Shown: positions 55,150 to 64,000 of the stretch, one piece after another
How the letters are laid out: every line of letters starts with the position of its first letter
Position numbering within the stretch: the first letter of the stretch is position 1
From: Bacillus nitratireducens
GTDB lineage: Bacteria > Bacillota > Bacilli > Bacillales > Bacillaceae_G
Assembly (NCBI RefSeq): GCF_001884135.1
Contig: NZ_MAOC01000078.1
Coordinates: 1 to 64,000, forward strand
Length of the DNA stretch: 64,000 bases
Direction: 5' to 3'
Program-made: the position numbers and the translations under genes
Notes under the pieces: model-generated
Told to the model about the DNA's origin: nothing
The model's input: the letters and a program-made list of their open reading frames with translations, nothing else
The model's database searches: none

Positions 55150-56109
55150 CTAATTATTATTCAAAACTAAATCCTTGTCAACTATTTCCTTCATTTTTTT
55201 GGAAACAATTTCAGCTAAGCAATCAATAAATACAGATTGTGAATTAGGCATATTCGGTCTAAAATATGCGGCATTTAATTCATCAGTTACAACTTTACAT
55301 TCATAGTCGTTGTCATATAAAACTTCTAAATGCTCTGCCACAAAGCCAACTGGACAATATACGAAAGACTCATAACCATACTCTTCATATAAATCTCTCG
55401 TTAAATCTTGCACATCTGGCCCAATCCATGGATCTGGTGTATTTCCAGCGCTTTGCCAACCCGTTGTATAATGCTTTATACCGGCTTCTGCCGCAATTAA
55501 ATCCGCTGTCTGCTGTAATTGCTCTACGTAAGGGTCTCCATCAGCAATAATTTTCTCCGGTAAACTATGTGCAGAGAAAATAACAATTGCCTTCTCTTTA
55601 TCTACAATGTTAGCAAACGTTTCTTCAATTTGATTTGCCCAATAAGAAATAAACTTCGGTTCATCGTACCATTGCTCAATCGGTTCAATAACAGGCCCAC
55701 CTATTTCTTTTGATAGGCGAATTGCACGGTCATTATACGCTTGAATGCTAAATGTAGAATAGTGCGGTGCTAATACGATACTAATTGCCTGCTCAATTCC
55801 ATCTTTCTTCATCTCTTCTACTGCATCTTCAATAAACGGAGTAATATGTTTTAAACCTAAGTAACAAACAAATTCATACTCTGTATATATTTTATTCAAT
55901 GAATCTGTTAATTTATGTGCCTGCTCTTTCGTTATTTTTGCAAGTGGTGAAATTCCGCCAATCGCTTTATAGCGCCCGATTAAATCTTGAAGCGCTTCTT
56001 CAGACGGCTTACGCCCATGACAGATATGTGTATAATACGCTTCTACATCATCTAATGACTCTGGCGTTCCATACGCCATTACAAGCAAACCTATTTTCTT
56101 CTTCGTCAT
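55150..56109 (-). CDS. hemH: Ferrochelatase / coproporphyrin ferrochelatase HemH
   Basis: A 319-residue protein with [19 protein letters not shown] at the start, [10 protein letters not shown] with the catalytic histidine, and [12 protein letters not shown] with the metal-binding glutamate. In Gram-positive bacteria it inserts iron into coproporphyrin III. Located directly upstream of katA, it probably secures haem supply for catalase. Its promoter lies about 205 nt upstream, beyond an inserted dispersed repeat, and has a PerR-like box. B. cereus group genomes often have a second hemH. Confidence 0.93.
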   Translation of the reverse strand: MTKKKIGLLVMAYGTPESLDDVEAYYTHICHGRKPSEEALQDLIGRYKAIGGISPLAKITKEQAHKLTDSLNKIYTEYEFVCYLGLKHITPFIEDAVEEMKKDGIEQAISIVLAPHYSTFSIQAYNDRAIRLSKEIGGPVIEPIEQWYDEPKFISYWANQIEETFANIVDKEKAIVIFSAHSLPEKIIADGDPYVEQLQQTADLIAAEAGIKHYTTGWQSAGNTPDPWIGPDVQDLTRDLYEEYGYESFVYCPVGFVAEHLEVLYDNDYECKVVTDELNAAYFRPNMPNSQSVFIDCLAEIVSKKMKEIVDKDLVLNNN

Positions 56110-56130
56110 CTATATAACACCTCAATTTTG

Positions 56131-56272
56131 TCCCGCGTTAACGGGCAGTAAGACTCCCACCTCAAAATTCGGCGAGTGCAAAAAATTTAGCTGGGAGATC
56201 AACTGCCCGTAAACGCCCGATTAGTTCAACTAATAATCAGCGGGGAATGTCCCCTCACTAATTAAAGTTTCA
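56131..56272 (-). repeat. Dispersed intergenic repeat, bcr type, copy 2, inside the hemH leader
   Basis: The reverse complement starts TGAAACTTTAATTAGTGAGG and contains TGATTATTAG, ACTAATCGGGC, TTTACGGGCAG and GAGTCTTACTGCCCG, matching the copy at 18256-18410 in order and spacing. It lies between the hemH promoter and start codon, in the sense orientation, so it should be transcribed as part of the 5' leader. Confidence 0.7.
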
Positions 56273-56312
56273 CCTTATAAATGAGAATCTTTTTCAAGAA
56301 CATTTGTTTCCA

Positions 56313-56355
56313 ATTATAACAAGCAATAATAAGTATGTCAAAATAATTATTCTAA
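56313..56355 (-). promoter_or_regulatory. hemH promoter with PerR-like box
   Basis: Minus strand: TTGACA (56336-56341), 17 nt, TATAAT (56313-56318), a consensus sigma-A promoter. TTAGAATAATTATTT (56341-56355) overlaps the -35 and matches the PerR consensus at 12 of 15 positions, suggesting peroxide control together with katA. Confidence 0.75.
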
Positions 56356-56412
56356 ATAAGTATTATTTCTAATATGATTTTGAATTTTATATGACAATTT
56401 CTTTAATAAAAT

Positions 56413-56439
56413 AGCGGCTCACATAAATGTAAGCCGCTT
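56413..56439 (-). terminator. Terminator after asnO
   Basis: AGCGGCT..ACAT and ATGT-AAGCCGCT pair downstream of the minus-strand asparagine synthetase stop. Confidence 0.75.
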
Positions 56440-56444
56440 TTCTT

Positions 56445-58292
56445 CTATTCCTTAATATTTACCCCATATTCTTTAAACCAAACATGAATTTGGGCTAAAT
56501 GGGCTAAAAGCTGAGGTCCAGTCATTAATTGACCAAACCAAGGTTTTTGAAATGCACTGCCACCAGACTCAATTAACCCACTCAGCTGCTCTTTATCGAA
56601 TAGTTCGTGTAAAATTGATCCTTTATCCGTTAATAAATCTTGTAGCCATACTGTTACTGCTTTCGTATAGTATGGATTATGCGTTTTCGGATACGGGCTT
56701 TTCTTTCTATACAATATATCATTTGGAAGTAATCCTTCTAATGCCTTACGCAATAGACCTTTTTCGCGGTTTTTATACATTTTCATTTCCCAAGGAATAT
56801 TCCACGCATATTCGACAAGTCGGTGGTCTGCAAATGGAACGCGTACTTCTAAGCTTGCCCCCATACTCATACGGTCTTTTCTGTCTAATAATGTTGTCAT
56901 AAACCAAACCATGTTCAAATAAAATAATTGTCGTCTCTTTGCTTCTAGCGGGCTTTCTCCCTCTAAAATCGGAACTTCTTGAATGGATTCTTCATAGCGT
57001 TGTTGCACATATTGTTGTAAATTTAATTTATTTCTCCATTCTTTCTTTAGAAGTTGTTCGCGCGCCTCTGTAGAGCGCATCCACGGAAATGCACTTGATT
57101 GTAAATCATCTTCTCTATAAAACCACGGATAGCCACCAAATATTTCATCTGCACATTCTCCAGATAAACCGACGACAAAATCTTGTTTTATTTCACGGCA
57201 AAACCATAATAATGAAGAATCAATATCTGCCATACCTGGCAAATCACGAACGAGCACTGCTTCTGTTAAATACTGTGCTAGTTGTTCATTTGAAATGACA
57301 CAACGGTGGTGGATTGTTTGAAATGTCTCAGTCATTAAGTTAATAAATGGAGCATCTGAATTAGGCTGAAATGCATTCGCTTTAAAATATTTTTCGTTAT
57401 CTTCATAGTCAATAGAATACGTGTGCAATTGACCCTTCCCTGATCTTTCATATTCTTTTGCGGCAATTGCTGTTATTGCACTTGAATCTACACCGCCCGA
57501 TAAAAATGTGCATAACGGTACGTCAGAAACGAGTTGCCTTGTAATTGCATCTTGTAATAAAAAGCGTGTTTTCTCTACTGTTTCTTCAAAGGAATCTTCA
57601 TGTTTTTTACTTTCTACATTCCAATATCTCCATATACATAAACCGTTCTTTGAAAATGTCATCGCATGGCCTGGGCGCAATTCTTTAATACCAGCATAAA
57701 TACCATGACCAGGCGTTCTAGATGGTCCAAGACCGAATATTTCTGATAATCCTTCTAACGTTACTTCCGCCTTCACCTCTGGATGCGCCAGTATCGCTTT
57801 TAACTCTGAACCAAATAATAATCGTCCACTATCATATTTATAAAAAAGCGGTTTTACACCTAATCGATCTCTTGCAATAAACACTTGTTCTTTCTGTTCA
57901 TCCCATACTGCAAACGCATATATACCGTTTAAATGATCGACACATTCTTCTTTCCATTCGATATAAGAAGCTAATAATACTTCCGTATCAGAATGACCTT
58001 TGAATGTGTACCCTCTTCTTAACAACTCCTTCCGAATGTCTTCTGTGTTATACAGTTCACCGTTATAGCAAATGGCATAATTCGTTTCATCCTTTAAACA
58101 GGTCATAGGCTGTTTACCACCTTCAGGATCTACAACGATTAACCGTTTATGCCCAAATGCGACGTTTCCTTTTATCCAAACTTTGTTATCATCTGGACCA
58201 CGTTTCGCTAGCGTTTCCGCCATTTTCATCACGACGTCCCTTTCCCCTTCTAATGAGCGCTTATAATCCACCCATCCTGTAATCCCGCACAT
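56445..58292 (-). CDS. asnO: Glutamine-hydrolysing asparagine synthetase, AsnO type
   Basis: A 615-residue class II amidotransferase: after removal of Met the nucleophile Cys is N-terminal (MCGITGWVDYKRSLEG); the synthetase domain has LSGGVDSSAI (PP-loop) and LSGECADEIFGGYPWF. ATG 58292 is required for the Cys2 and has AGGAAGG 9 nt ahead; the 28-residue longer frame was rejected. Length and neighbours (yisN, yisL, yisK order) fit B. subtilis asnO, expressed in sporulation, rather than asnB or asnH. Confidence 0.93.
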   Translation of the reverse strand: MCGITGWVDYKRSLEGERDVVMKMAETLAKRGPDDNKVWIKGNVAFGHKRLIVVDPEGGKQPMTCLKDETNYAICYNGELYNTEDIRKELLRRGYTFKGHSDTEVLLASYIEWKEECVDHLNGIYAFAVWDEQKEQVFIARDRLGVKPLFYKYDSGRLLFGSELKAILAHPEVKAEVTLEGLSEIFGLGPSRTPGHGIYAGIKELRPGHAMTFSKNGLCIWRYWNVESKKHEDSFEETVEKTRFLLQDAITRQLVSDVPLCTFLSGGVDSSAITAIAAKEYERSGKGQLHTYSIDYEDNEKYFKANAFQPNSDAPFINLMTETFQTIHHRCVISNEQLAQYLTEAVLVRDLPGMADIDSSLLWFCREIKQDFVVGLSGECADEIFGGYPWFYREDDLQSSAFPWMRSTEAREQLLKKEWRNKLNLQQYVQQRYEESIQEVPILEGESPLEAKRRQLFYLNMVWFMTTLLDRKDRMSMGASLEVRVPFADHRLVEYAWNIPWEMKMYKNREKGLLRKALEGLLPNDILYRKKSPYPKTHNPYYTKAVTVWLQDLLTDKGSILHELFDKEQLSGLIESGGSAFQKPWFGQLMTGPQLLAHLAQIHVWFKEYGVNIKE

Positions 58293-58534
58293 AAGAATCA
58301 TCCTTCCTAATCTAATATCTGTTTCTGAACGTGCAGTAATCCCCACCCTATGAGTGCGGATACATAAAAACAACAAACTTGACGATAACTAACTATTCAT
58401 ATACGGAATAGCAGTTTCACAGTGTAAAGCGTGTTTTATTGTATGCCCACCTCTCTTTAGGTGTGTCTAGTTATAAAGAACGTACGAACTGTCCATAACA
58501 AGAATAACTATTTCTATAAAAGGAGAAATGAACT

Positions 58535-59089
58535 ATGGTACAACGCAAACATATTTTGTATAATCAGCCACGCGCTCATACAGTCGGTAATGTAGAATAT
58601 ATAAACAATGAATGGGTATTCTTTGATGATGAAAATGATGAAGCATTTTTATTAGAAGATATTATCCAAGATGGCTTTGAACTTTTGTATAACAACAATT
58701 GGCTACCAGCCCGTTTCTATGAACAAGATGTATTACAAATCGCCAACGAACAGCATCATTTGCAAAATGGAGAAATGATACGAATTAGAAAAAAATTACT
58801 TCTTAGCTATAATGAATGGCTTGAGGAGTTACCTGACTCTGTCTTTACATTATTAACTGAGGCATTACAATCGCTTCATTACTCTTTATATGATTGCATG
58901 TATTGTCATAATTATTTATCCTTCTTGCCGAAAGAGGAAGCATGCGAGGGAGTAAATATTCTTTTATTTGATAATGAGGAGATGATTTGTACACTGCAGC
59001 ACCATTTCGTTCGTCACGCTACGTCAAATAAAAACATGTTCCGTTTTACGAAAGTAAACGGAGAAGAGTTACATATCGATGCGACATAA
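58535..59089 (+). CDS. DUF2777 family protein (YisN-like)
   Basis: A 184-residue acidic soluble protein (MVQRKHILYNQPRAHTVGNV) that I recognise as DUF2777; in B. subtilis yisN lies beside asnO. A CMYC pair (DCMYCHNYLSFL) could bind metal but no other pair is present. AAAGGAGAA lies 6-7 nt before the ATG. Divergent from asnO. Function unknown. Confidence 0.75.
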   Translation: MVQRKHILYNQPRAHTVGNVEYINNEWVFFDDENDEAFLLEDIIQDGFELLYNNNWLPARFYEQDVLQIANEQHHLQNGEMIRIRKKLLLSYNEWLEELPDSVFTLLTEALQSLHYSLYDCMYCHNYLSFLPKEEACEGVNILLFDNEEMICTLQHHFVRHATSNKNMFRFTKVNGEELHIDAT

Positions 59090-59091
59090 AG

Positions 59092-59145
59092 TAAAAAACC
59101 ACCTTATAATCTCCCAAACATGCGAGATTATAAGGTGGTTTTATT
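59092..59145. terminator. Bidirectional terminator
   Basis: AAAACCACCTTATAATCTC and GAGATTATAAGGTGGTTTT form a 19 bp stem between the YisN-like gene and yisL. Confidence 0.93.
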
Positions 59146-59150
59146 TTTTA

Positions 59151-59537
<387 letters not shown>

Positions 59538-59666
59538 TCACACTTTTTCACTCTATATGATAACATGTTCATTTATTTTCAGGAAATGTTTCGCTTTTTT
59601 ACATTTAAATGCTATAATATTTAGAGTATTTACAAACTTCTTGTAATAACAAAAGGGGGAACAATC

Positions 59667-60857
59667 ATGATTCAAACTAAGGATATTATCGAACTTACAG
59701 ACACATACGGAGCAAATAACTACCATCCACTTCCAATCGTTATTTCTAAAGCAGAAGGCGTTTGGGTAGAAGATCCTGAAGGAAACCGCTATATGGACTT
59801 ATTAAGTGCATATTCTGCAGTAAACCAAGGTCATCGTCATCCAAAAATCATTAACGCTTTAATTGACCAAGCTAATCGAGTTACGTTAACTTCTCGTGCT
59901 TTCCATAGCGATCAATTAGGTCCTTGGTACGAAAAAGTTGCGAAACTAACAAATAAAAATATGGTACTTCCTATGAATACAGGCGCAGAAGCTGTTGAAA
60001 CTGCAATTAAAACAGCTCGTCGCTGGGCTTACGATGTGAAAAAAGTAGAGGCAAACCGTGCAGAAATCATCGTTTGTGAAGATAACTTCCACGGACGTAC
60101 AATGGGTGCTGTTTCTATGTCATCAAACGAAGAGTACAAGCGTGGCTTCGGTCCGATGCTTCCTGGCATTATTGTAATTCCTTACGGTGATTTAGAAGCG
60201 TTAAAAGCTGCGATTACACCAAATACAGCTGCATTCATTTTAGAGCCGATCCAAGGTGAAGCAGGAATTAACATTCCACCAGCTGGTTTCTTAAAAGAAG
60301 CTTTTGAAGTATGTAAAAAAGAAAACGTTTTATTCGTAGCAGATGAAATCCAAACAGGCTTAGGCCGTACTGGTAAAGTATTTGCTTGCGACTGGGACAA
60401 TGTAACTCCTGACATGTACATACTTGGTAAAGCACTTGGCGGCGGCGTATTCCCAATCTCTTGTGTTGCAGCAAACAGCGATATTTTAGGCGTATTCGAG
60501 CCAGGTTCTCACGGTTCTACATTCGGTGGTAACCCACTTGCATGTGCTGTTTCTATCGCAGCTCTTGAAGTATTAGAAGAAGAAAAATTAACAGAGCGTT
60601 CTCTTCAATTAGGAGAAAAATTAGTTGGGCAATTAAAAGAAATTGATAACCCAATGATTACTGATATTCGTGGTAAAGGTTTATTCATCGGTATCGAATT
60701 AAACGAGCCAGCTCGTCCTTACTGTGAACAACTAAAAGCAGCTGGTCTATTATGTAAAGAAACACACGAAAATGTAATTCGTATTGCACCACCTCTAGTA
60801 ATCTCTGAAGAAGATTTAGAGTGGGCGTTCCAAAAAATTAAAGCTGTACTATCTTAA
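59667..60857 (+). CDS. rocD: Ornithine aminotransferase
   Basis: A 396-residue class III PLP aminotransferase: [29 protein letters not shown] and the PLP lysine in [10 protein letters not shown]. It converts ornithine and 2-oxoglutarate to glutamate semialdehyde and glutamate in arginine use. It stands alone, without rocE/rocF. No -24/-12 SigL promoter is visible upstream; a TATAAT is present at 59613-59618 instead. AAAAGGGGGAAC precedes the ATG. Confidence 0.95.
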   Translation: MIQTKDIIELTDTYGANNYHPLPIVISKAEGVWVEDPEGNRYMDLLSAYSAVNQGHRHPKIINALIDQANRVTLTSRAFHSDQLGPWYEKVAKLTNKNMVLPMNTGAEAVETAIKTARRWAYDVKKVEANRAEIIVCEDNFHGRTMGAVSMSSNEEYKRGFGPMLPGIIVIPYGDLEALKAAITPNTAAFILEPIQGEAGINIPPAGFLKEAFEVCKKENVLFVADEIQTGLGRTGKVFACDWDNVTPDMYILGKALGGGVFPISCVAANSDILGVFEPGSHGSTFGGNPLACAVSIAALEVLEEEKLTERSLQLGEKLVGQLKEIDNPMITDIRGKGLFIGIELNEPARPYCEQLKAAGLLCKETHENVIRIAPPLVISEEDLEWAFQKIKAVLS

Positions 60858-60865
60858 TCATAGTG

Positions 60866-60905
60866 GGTTTGTCCTAAAATATAGGACAAACCCTTTCTTT
60901 TTTTA
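60866..60905 (+). terminator. Terminator after rocD
   Basis: GGGTTTGTCCTA and TAGGACAAACCC around a short AT loop, followed by TTTCTTTTTTT. Confidence 0.92.
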
Positions 60906-60963
60906 GTAATTTACCGTAAAATAAAATTGAATATTCTGTCTTCTGTAAAAAGGGGGTAACTGT

Positions 60964-61248
60964 ATGCTGTTGAAATACGGTAAACATATTAACTATTTAG
61001 CTACAATTTTTATTTCTATGACATTCATCGGTTTCATATTATCTACAACTTTACTCAGTCATTATTCAACTCCTAATACATTCACACTACTTAAAACATT
61101 ATTTTGGACTGCTGTTTTCCTTACAATTATCGGTTTTGGCCGTGAGAGAAGCGCACTTGCAGTTATGCTAATTGGAATTTGTACTCTAGCATTGATTGGA
61201 TTGTATATTTTCGCTATTATAGATTACTCTATTAATCCGCGACCATAG
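60964..61248 (+). CDS. Small three-helix membrane protein, unknown
   Basis: A 94-residue protein with hydrophobic segments at about residues 12-32, 43-58 and 64-86 and short polar ends (MLLKYGKHINYLA ... DYSINPRP). AAAAGGGGGTAAC precedes the ATG. Located between rocD and yisK; no family recognised. Confidence 0.75.
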   Translation: MLLKYGKHINYLATIFISMTFIGFILSTTLLSHYSTPNTFTLLKTLFWTAVFLTIIGFGRERSALAVMLIGICTLALIGLYIFAIIDYSINPRP

Positions 61249-61249
61249 G

Positions 61250-61285
61250 AAAGAGCTACCTTTTCACAAGATAGCTCTTTTTTCA
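61250..61285. terminator. Bidirectional terminator
   Basis: AAAGAGCTA and TAGCTCTTT form a stem with a partly paired CTTTTCACAAG loop, between the small membrane gene and yisK. Confidence 0.82.
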
Positions 61286-62191
61286 TTTCACAATATTTCT
61301 AAGCGTACCAATTCCCTCTACTGTAATAACAACTTCATCACCAGCGTGCAAAAACTTCGGCGGTGTAAAACCTTTACCAACACCAGCTGGTGTCCCTGTT
61401 GCAATGATATCTCCCGGCTCTAATGTCATGCCTTTACTTATAGTTGAAATAATTTCTTCTACTGAAAAAATCATTTCTCTCGTATTTGAAGTTTGCCTTA
61501 CTTCTCCATTTACCACCGTTTCAATGTGTAATTCATTCGGCGTTCTAACCATCGATTTATGAATTAAATACGGTCCCATTGGACAAAATGTATCGAAACT
61601 TTTCCCTAGGAAAAATTGTTTATGTTTCCTTTGAATATCCCGAGCAGTTACATCATTTATAACTGTATATCCAAAAACATGGTCAAGAGCTTTTTCTATT
61701 TTTATTTGTTTCCCTCGCTTACCAATAATGATTGCTAGTTCCCCTTCATAGTCCAGTTCATTCGTTGCATGAGGGTGACCATTAATTTGCTCATCAATTC
61801 CGATCACTGTTGTTGGCGCTTTTGTAAAGATCATTATATTTTCAGGGATAGACTCTACTCCGCCCATTTCCACCGCATGCTCACGATAGTTCTTTCCGAC
61901 ACAAAGAATATTTTTTCTCGGCCTTGGAATCGGTGCTAATATTTTCACTTCTGCTAACGGATAATACGCCGCTTCCGCATTTTCCTTCGCCCAATTTACA
62001 ATATCGTACACCTTCTCAAGGCATTCACTTCCTCTTTCAATACACTCTAACATAGTAATCGGGATCGTAACCTTTTCCCCTTTTTGTCTTTGCGCTTCTC
62101 TTAAATGTAAGACTCTATCTTCCTCTTCAACCACAATACCTACAAATACCTTTTCTTCTTTCTTAGCCGTTACAAAACGCAATATTTCCAC
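61283..62191 (-). CDS. yisK: Fumarylacetoacetate hydrolase family protein (YisK-like)
   Basis: A 302-residue FAH-fold protein with an N-terminal partner domain and the metal-binding core KNYREHAVEMGG, ELDYEGELAIIIGKRG and TGTPAGVGKGFTPP. B. subtilis YisK has oxaloacetate decarboxylase-type activity and associates with Mbl; the yisK-yisL order is also shared. GGATGGAG lies upstream of the ATG. Confidence 0.9.
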   Translation of the reverse strand: MEILRFVTAKKEEKVFVGIVVEEEDRVLHLREAQRQKGEKVTIPITMLECIERGSECLEKVYDIVNWAKENAEAAYYPLAEVKILAPIPRPRKNILCVGKNYREHAVEMGGVESIPENIMIFTKAPTTVIGIDEQINGHPHATNELDYEGELAIIIGKRGKQIKIEKALDHVFGYTVINDVTARDIQRKHKQFFLGKSFDTFCPMGPYLIHKSMVRTPNELHIETVVNGEVRQTSNTREMIFSVEEIISTISKGMTLEPGDIIATGTPAGVGKGFTPPKFLHAGDEVVITVEGIGTLRNIVK

Positions 62192-62428
62192 TCTCCATCC
62201 TAAAACTCATACCCTTTAATTGTATTCGCATCCTTAAGAAAAAAACCTTCTTATACACGCCAATTTTTACAATATTCACCCATAATTATATTTGTTCCTC
62301 ATCCGTTATTTGACATAAAATGTAGAAATTATACTTTTTTTAGCGAAGACGTTTCTTTTTTATGGGATTTTTGTATAATATGTACTACATATATACATAA
62401 AATTTATGGAGAGATGGAGCCGATTTCA

Positions 62429-62608
62429 ATGTTTGAGCAAGCTATCGAAAAAAAACGCGAAAAAATGATCTATTTTGCTGAACGCTACGGAATGACTTCT
62501 CAAAAAACAGTGGATTGTAGCCAAGAACTGGACAGGCTCTTAAATGTTGTTTGGCATATACACACAGATTGCACACACACTCAAATGTTCGAAACACATA
62601 CGCAATAA
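62429..62608 (+). CDS. Spo0E-like aspartyl-phosphate phosphatase
   Basis: A 59-residue protein, MFEQAIEKKREKMIYFAERY then GMTSQKTVDCSQELDRLLN, with the SQELD motif of Spo0E-family phosphatases, which dephosphorylate Spo0A~P or related response regulators. ATG 62429 has GGAG 9 nt upstream; ATG 62414 directly abuts GGAGAG and is less likely. Its last codons form the stem of a terminator. It sits just before the gerP operon. Confidence 0.88.
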   Translation: MFEQAIEKKREKMIYFAERYGMTSQKTVDCSQELDRLLNVVWHIHTDCTHTQMFETHTQ

Positions 62609-62625
62609 CGTATGTGTTTCTTTTA
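62591..62625 (+). terminator. Terminator spanning the stop of the Spo0E-like gene
   Basis: GAAACACATACG (62591-62602) and CGTATGTGTTTC (62609-62620) followed by TTTTATTT; the TAA at 62606-62608 lies in the loop. Confidence 0.9.
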
Positions 62626-62637
62626 TTTCAAAAAAAT

Positions 62638-62667
62638 ACACATTTTATTGAAAACGCCCATACAATA
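62638..62667 (+). promoter_or_regulatory. Candidate sigma-K promoter of the gerP operon
   Basis: ACAC (62638-62641), 17 nt, CATACAATA (62659-62667) fits the mother-cell sigma-K pattern (AC then CATANNNTA). The gerP operon is known to be expressed late in sporulation in the mother cell. Confidence 0.7.
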
Positions 62668-62704
62668 GTAGAAAAGAAAATTTTAAAAACGAAAGGTGTT
62701 TTGT

Positions 62705-62926
62705 ATGCCAGCTATGGTCGGACATATTCGTATCGTTAATATTGGATCAAGTGGTATTTTTCATATTGGAGATGTATTTGCGATTAGGCCTATTAGTTAT
62801 TCACGCGCTTTTGCTGGGGCCGGCTCCTTTAATGTTGGGGATAACGTCTCTGTCTACAATTATCAAAGTTCAACGACTGTCAATGATTCAGATGTAATCG
62901 ATCAAGCAATAATTGGTTCGAACTAA
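62705..62926 (+). CDS. gerPA: Spore germination protein GerPA
   Basis: A 73-residue protein (MPAMVGHIRIVNIGSSGIFH) with the GerPA/GerPF family pattern HIGDVFxIxPxS, FAGAGSFNxGD and a polar C-terminus. First gene of gerPABCDEF, coat proteins that let germinants reach the inner spore membrane receptors. GerPF is similar in sequence, but position before GerPB points to GerPA. AAAGGTG lies 7 nt before the ATG. Confidence 0.92.
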   Translation: MPAMVGHIRIVNIGSSGIFHIGDVFAIRPISYSRAFAGAGSFNVGDNVSVYNYQSSTTVNDSDVIDQAIIGSN

Positions 62927-62940
62927 AGGAGGCGATTGCT

Positions 62941-63147
62941 TTGAATTTTTATGTGAACCAAAGTATCATCATTAACAGCATTAAAATCGATAGCATTACG
63001 ACCTCTTCCGTTTTTCAAATTGGAACTGCAGGTAGTATTAAGGCTCTTTCTAAATTCTCAAATACTGGCGGATTTACAGAACCTCTTCGCCCTTTACATG
63101 CGAAAGGACAAATTATTTCCATTAAGCCTTCAACTAGTTCTTCTTAG
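62941..63147 (+). CDS. gerPB: Spore germination protein GerPB
   Basis: A 68-residue protein (MNFYVNQSIIINSIKIDSIT then SSVFQIGTAGSIKALSKFSN) of the GerPB family. The start is TTG 62941 with AAAGGAGGCG 6 nt upstream, 14 nt after gerPA. Localised to the spore coat in B. cereus group; needed for nutrient permeation. Confidence 0.92.
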   Translation: MNFYVNQSIIINSIKIDSITTSSVFQIGTAGSIKALSKFSNTGGFTEPLRPLHAKGQIISIKPSTSSS

Positions 63148-63211
63148 ACCAGCATTATCATAAATATATAGCAGTAATATACCCTCCCTATTGAAAAGGA
63201 GGTTTCACAAA

Positions 63212-63826
63212 ATGAATCAAGATATATATACTTATCTAAACCAACTTCAGCAAGCTCTTCAAATACAGCAGCAAACTATTCTAAATCTTGAAGAACAAGT
63301 TCGCCTACTACAAGAAGAGCTTAATGAGTTAAAAAGTCGTCCCTCCTCTTCTATAGGAAAAGTGGAATATAAATTCGATCAATTAAAAGTAGAAAATTTA
63401 AACGGTACTTTAAATATTGGCTTGAATCCATTTTCAACAAAAGGACAACAAATTGAAGATTTTCAAGTGGATACAGAAACATTAAAAGTAAATCCTGAAA
63501 CAGAAACAAATCCAGACTTTTATCAAGGTATCCTTCAAGAAATGCATCGCTATTTAGATGAAGAAGCATATAGTCGAATTCTCCATTTTGAACAAGAAGA
63601 GAGAACGCCGCTTGATGAGATGTATCGACAAATGATGGTGGATGACATAAAAAAACAGATGGAACATAGACTTCCGTACTATTTATCACAAGTTCAATCG
63701 TATGAGGGTATTTCCACAGATCCCGATTATTTACGAGACATCATTATTCAAGCGATGAAACAAGATATTGACAAGGCGTTCCTTTCCTTTATTCAACACA
63801 TACCGGGCAATTTCCGAAAGGAGTGA
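63212..63826 (+). CDS. gerPC: Spore germination protein GerPC
   Basis: A 204-residue protein with a heptad-rich N-terminal coiled coil (about residues 5-45, LQQALQIQQQTILNLEEQVR) and an acidic C-terminal half. ATG 63212 has AAGGAGG 8 nt before; a frame from 63191 starts at a TTG upstream of that site and was rejected. It precedes gerPD by 6 nt. Confidence 0.9.
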   Translation: MNQDIYTYLNQLQQALQIQQQTILNLEEQVRLLQEELNELKSRPSSSIGKVEYKFDQLKVENLNGTLNIGLNPFSTKGQQIEDFQVDTETLKVNPETETNPDFYQGILQEMHRYLDEEAYSRILHFEQEERTPLDEMYRQMMVDDIKKQMEHRLPYYLSQVQSYEGISTDPDYLRDIIIQAMKQDIDKAFLSFIQHIPGNFRKE

Positions 63827-63832
63827 GTATGT

Positions 63833-64000
63833 ATGAATTTAAATGTTGTAAACCGCGAGTTAAAAGTAGGCCAGATTAAAATGAACGGGGTTTCTTCTTC
63901 TGCATTATTTTTAATTGGAGATGCAAACCTTCTCATCCTTTCTTCTATTCTTGATACGCCATTCGAATCCGTTACAGAGGGACCATTTGTACCATTAGTA
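63833..64000 (+). CDS. gerPD: Spore germination protein GerPD, partial (3' end outside window)
   Basis: The first 56 codons are MNLNVVNRELKVGQIKMNGV then SSSALFLIGDANLLILSSIL, matching GerPD, a ~60-residue coat protein. AAAGGAGTGA lies upstream within the end of gerPC. The remaining codons and gerPE-gerPF lie beyond the window. Confidence 0.88.
   Translation, partial: MNLNVVNRELKVGQIKMNGVSSSALFLIGDANLLILSSILDTPFESVTEGPFVPLV

Noticed and set aside
59540-59666. SigL/RocR-dependent promoter for rocD
   Set aside because: No TGGCAC-N5-TTGC element is found; a sigma-A-like -10 is present instead.

Overview
This window is chromosomal DNA of a Bacillus cereus group member (B. cereus, B. thuringiensis, B. 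anthracis or a close relative). The reasons are a C-terminal domain that I recognise as the exosporium collagen-like protein BclA, a gerP spore germination operon, low-GC composition, strong GGAGG ribosome binding sites, and gene order that follows the B. subtilis yjb, yja, yit and yis regions almost gene for gene. No rRNA, tRNA, CRISPR array, prophage or intact insertion sequence is visible.

Layout. 1-3.4 kb: the end of bclA, then a TylF-type O-methyltransferase, a class I methyltransferase and a family 2 glycosyltransferase, probably decorating the exosporium glycan. 3.5-7 kb: a SEDS (FtsW/RodA) protein, PrpE phosphatase, and an unusual protein joining YadA-head-like repeats to a Peptidase_G2-type C-terminus. 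7-12 kb: rluA-type pseudouridine synthase, nadK, a small (p)ppGpp synthetase, UPF0738, CYTH phosphatase, truncated haemoglobin and spxH. 12.5-19.7 kb: pepF, coiA, cls, mecA, a TerC protein and spx, a protein quality control and stress group (SpxH and Spx, MecA and ClpB). 20-32 kb: an oppABCDF peptide importer with a second oppA, separated by a MATE exporter and an accessory pair made of a secreted matrixin protease and a membrane-anchored unknown protein. 32-40.5 kb: T-box-controlled trpS, a tandem array of structured repeats, yjbA, yjaZ, the fabH-fabF operon with a FapR operator, comZ, two yja-type genes and yjzD. 40.6-50.4 kb: clpB with a CtsR box, yjzC, a Cof-type phosphatase, small yit-type genes, prsA, two orphan genes, cvfB and yajQ. 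50.4-56.4 kb: a degenerate membrane-anchored amylase-like protein, amtB with GlnR/TnrA-type sites, katA and hemH with PerR-type boxes. 56.4-64 kb: asnO, yisN-like, yisL, rocD, yisK, a Spo0E-like phosphatase and gerPA-gerPD (the last is cut by the window edge).

Most of the window is conserved Bacillus core genome. The parts I find least explained are: (1) four tandem ~125 bp units after trpS whose hairpin arms change together while the loop stays constant; (2) the matrixin plus membrane partner pair with a PlcR-like box; (3) the amylase-fold protein that has lost the canonical catalytic motifs; (4) the YadA-repeat/Peptidase_G2 protein; and (5) two copies of one dispersed repeat (bcr type), one of which sits inside the leader of hemH.

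All assignments are from reading the sequence and from family knowledge; no database search was run.
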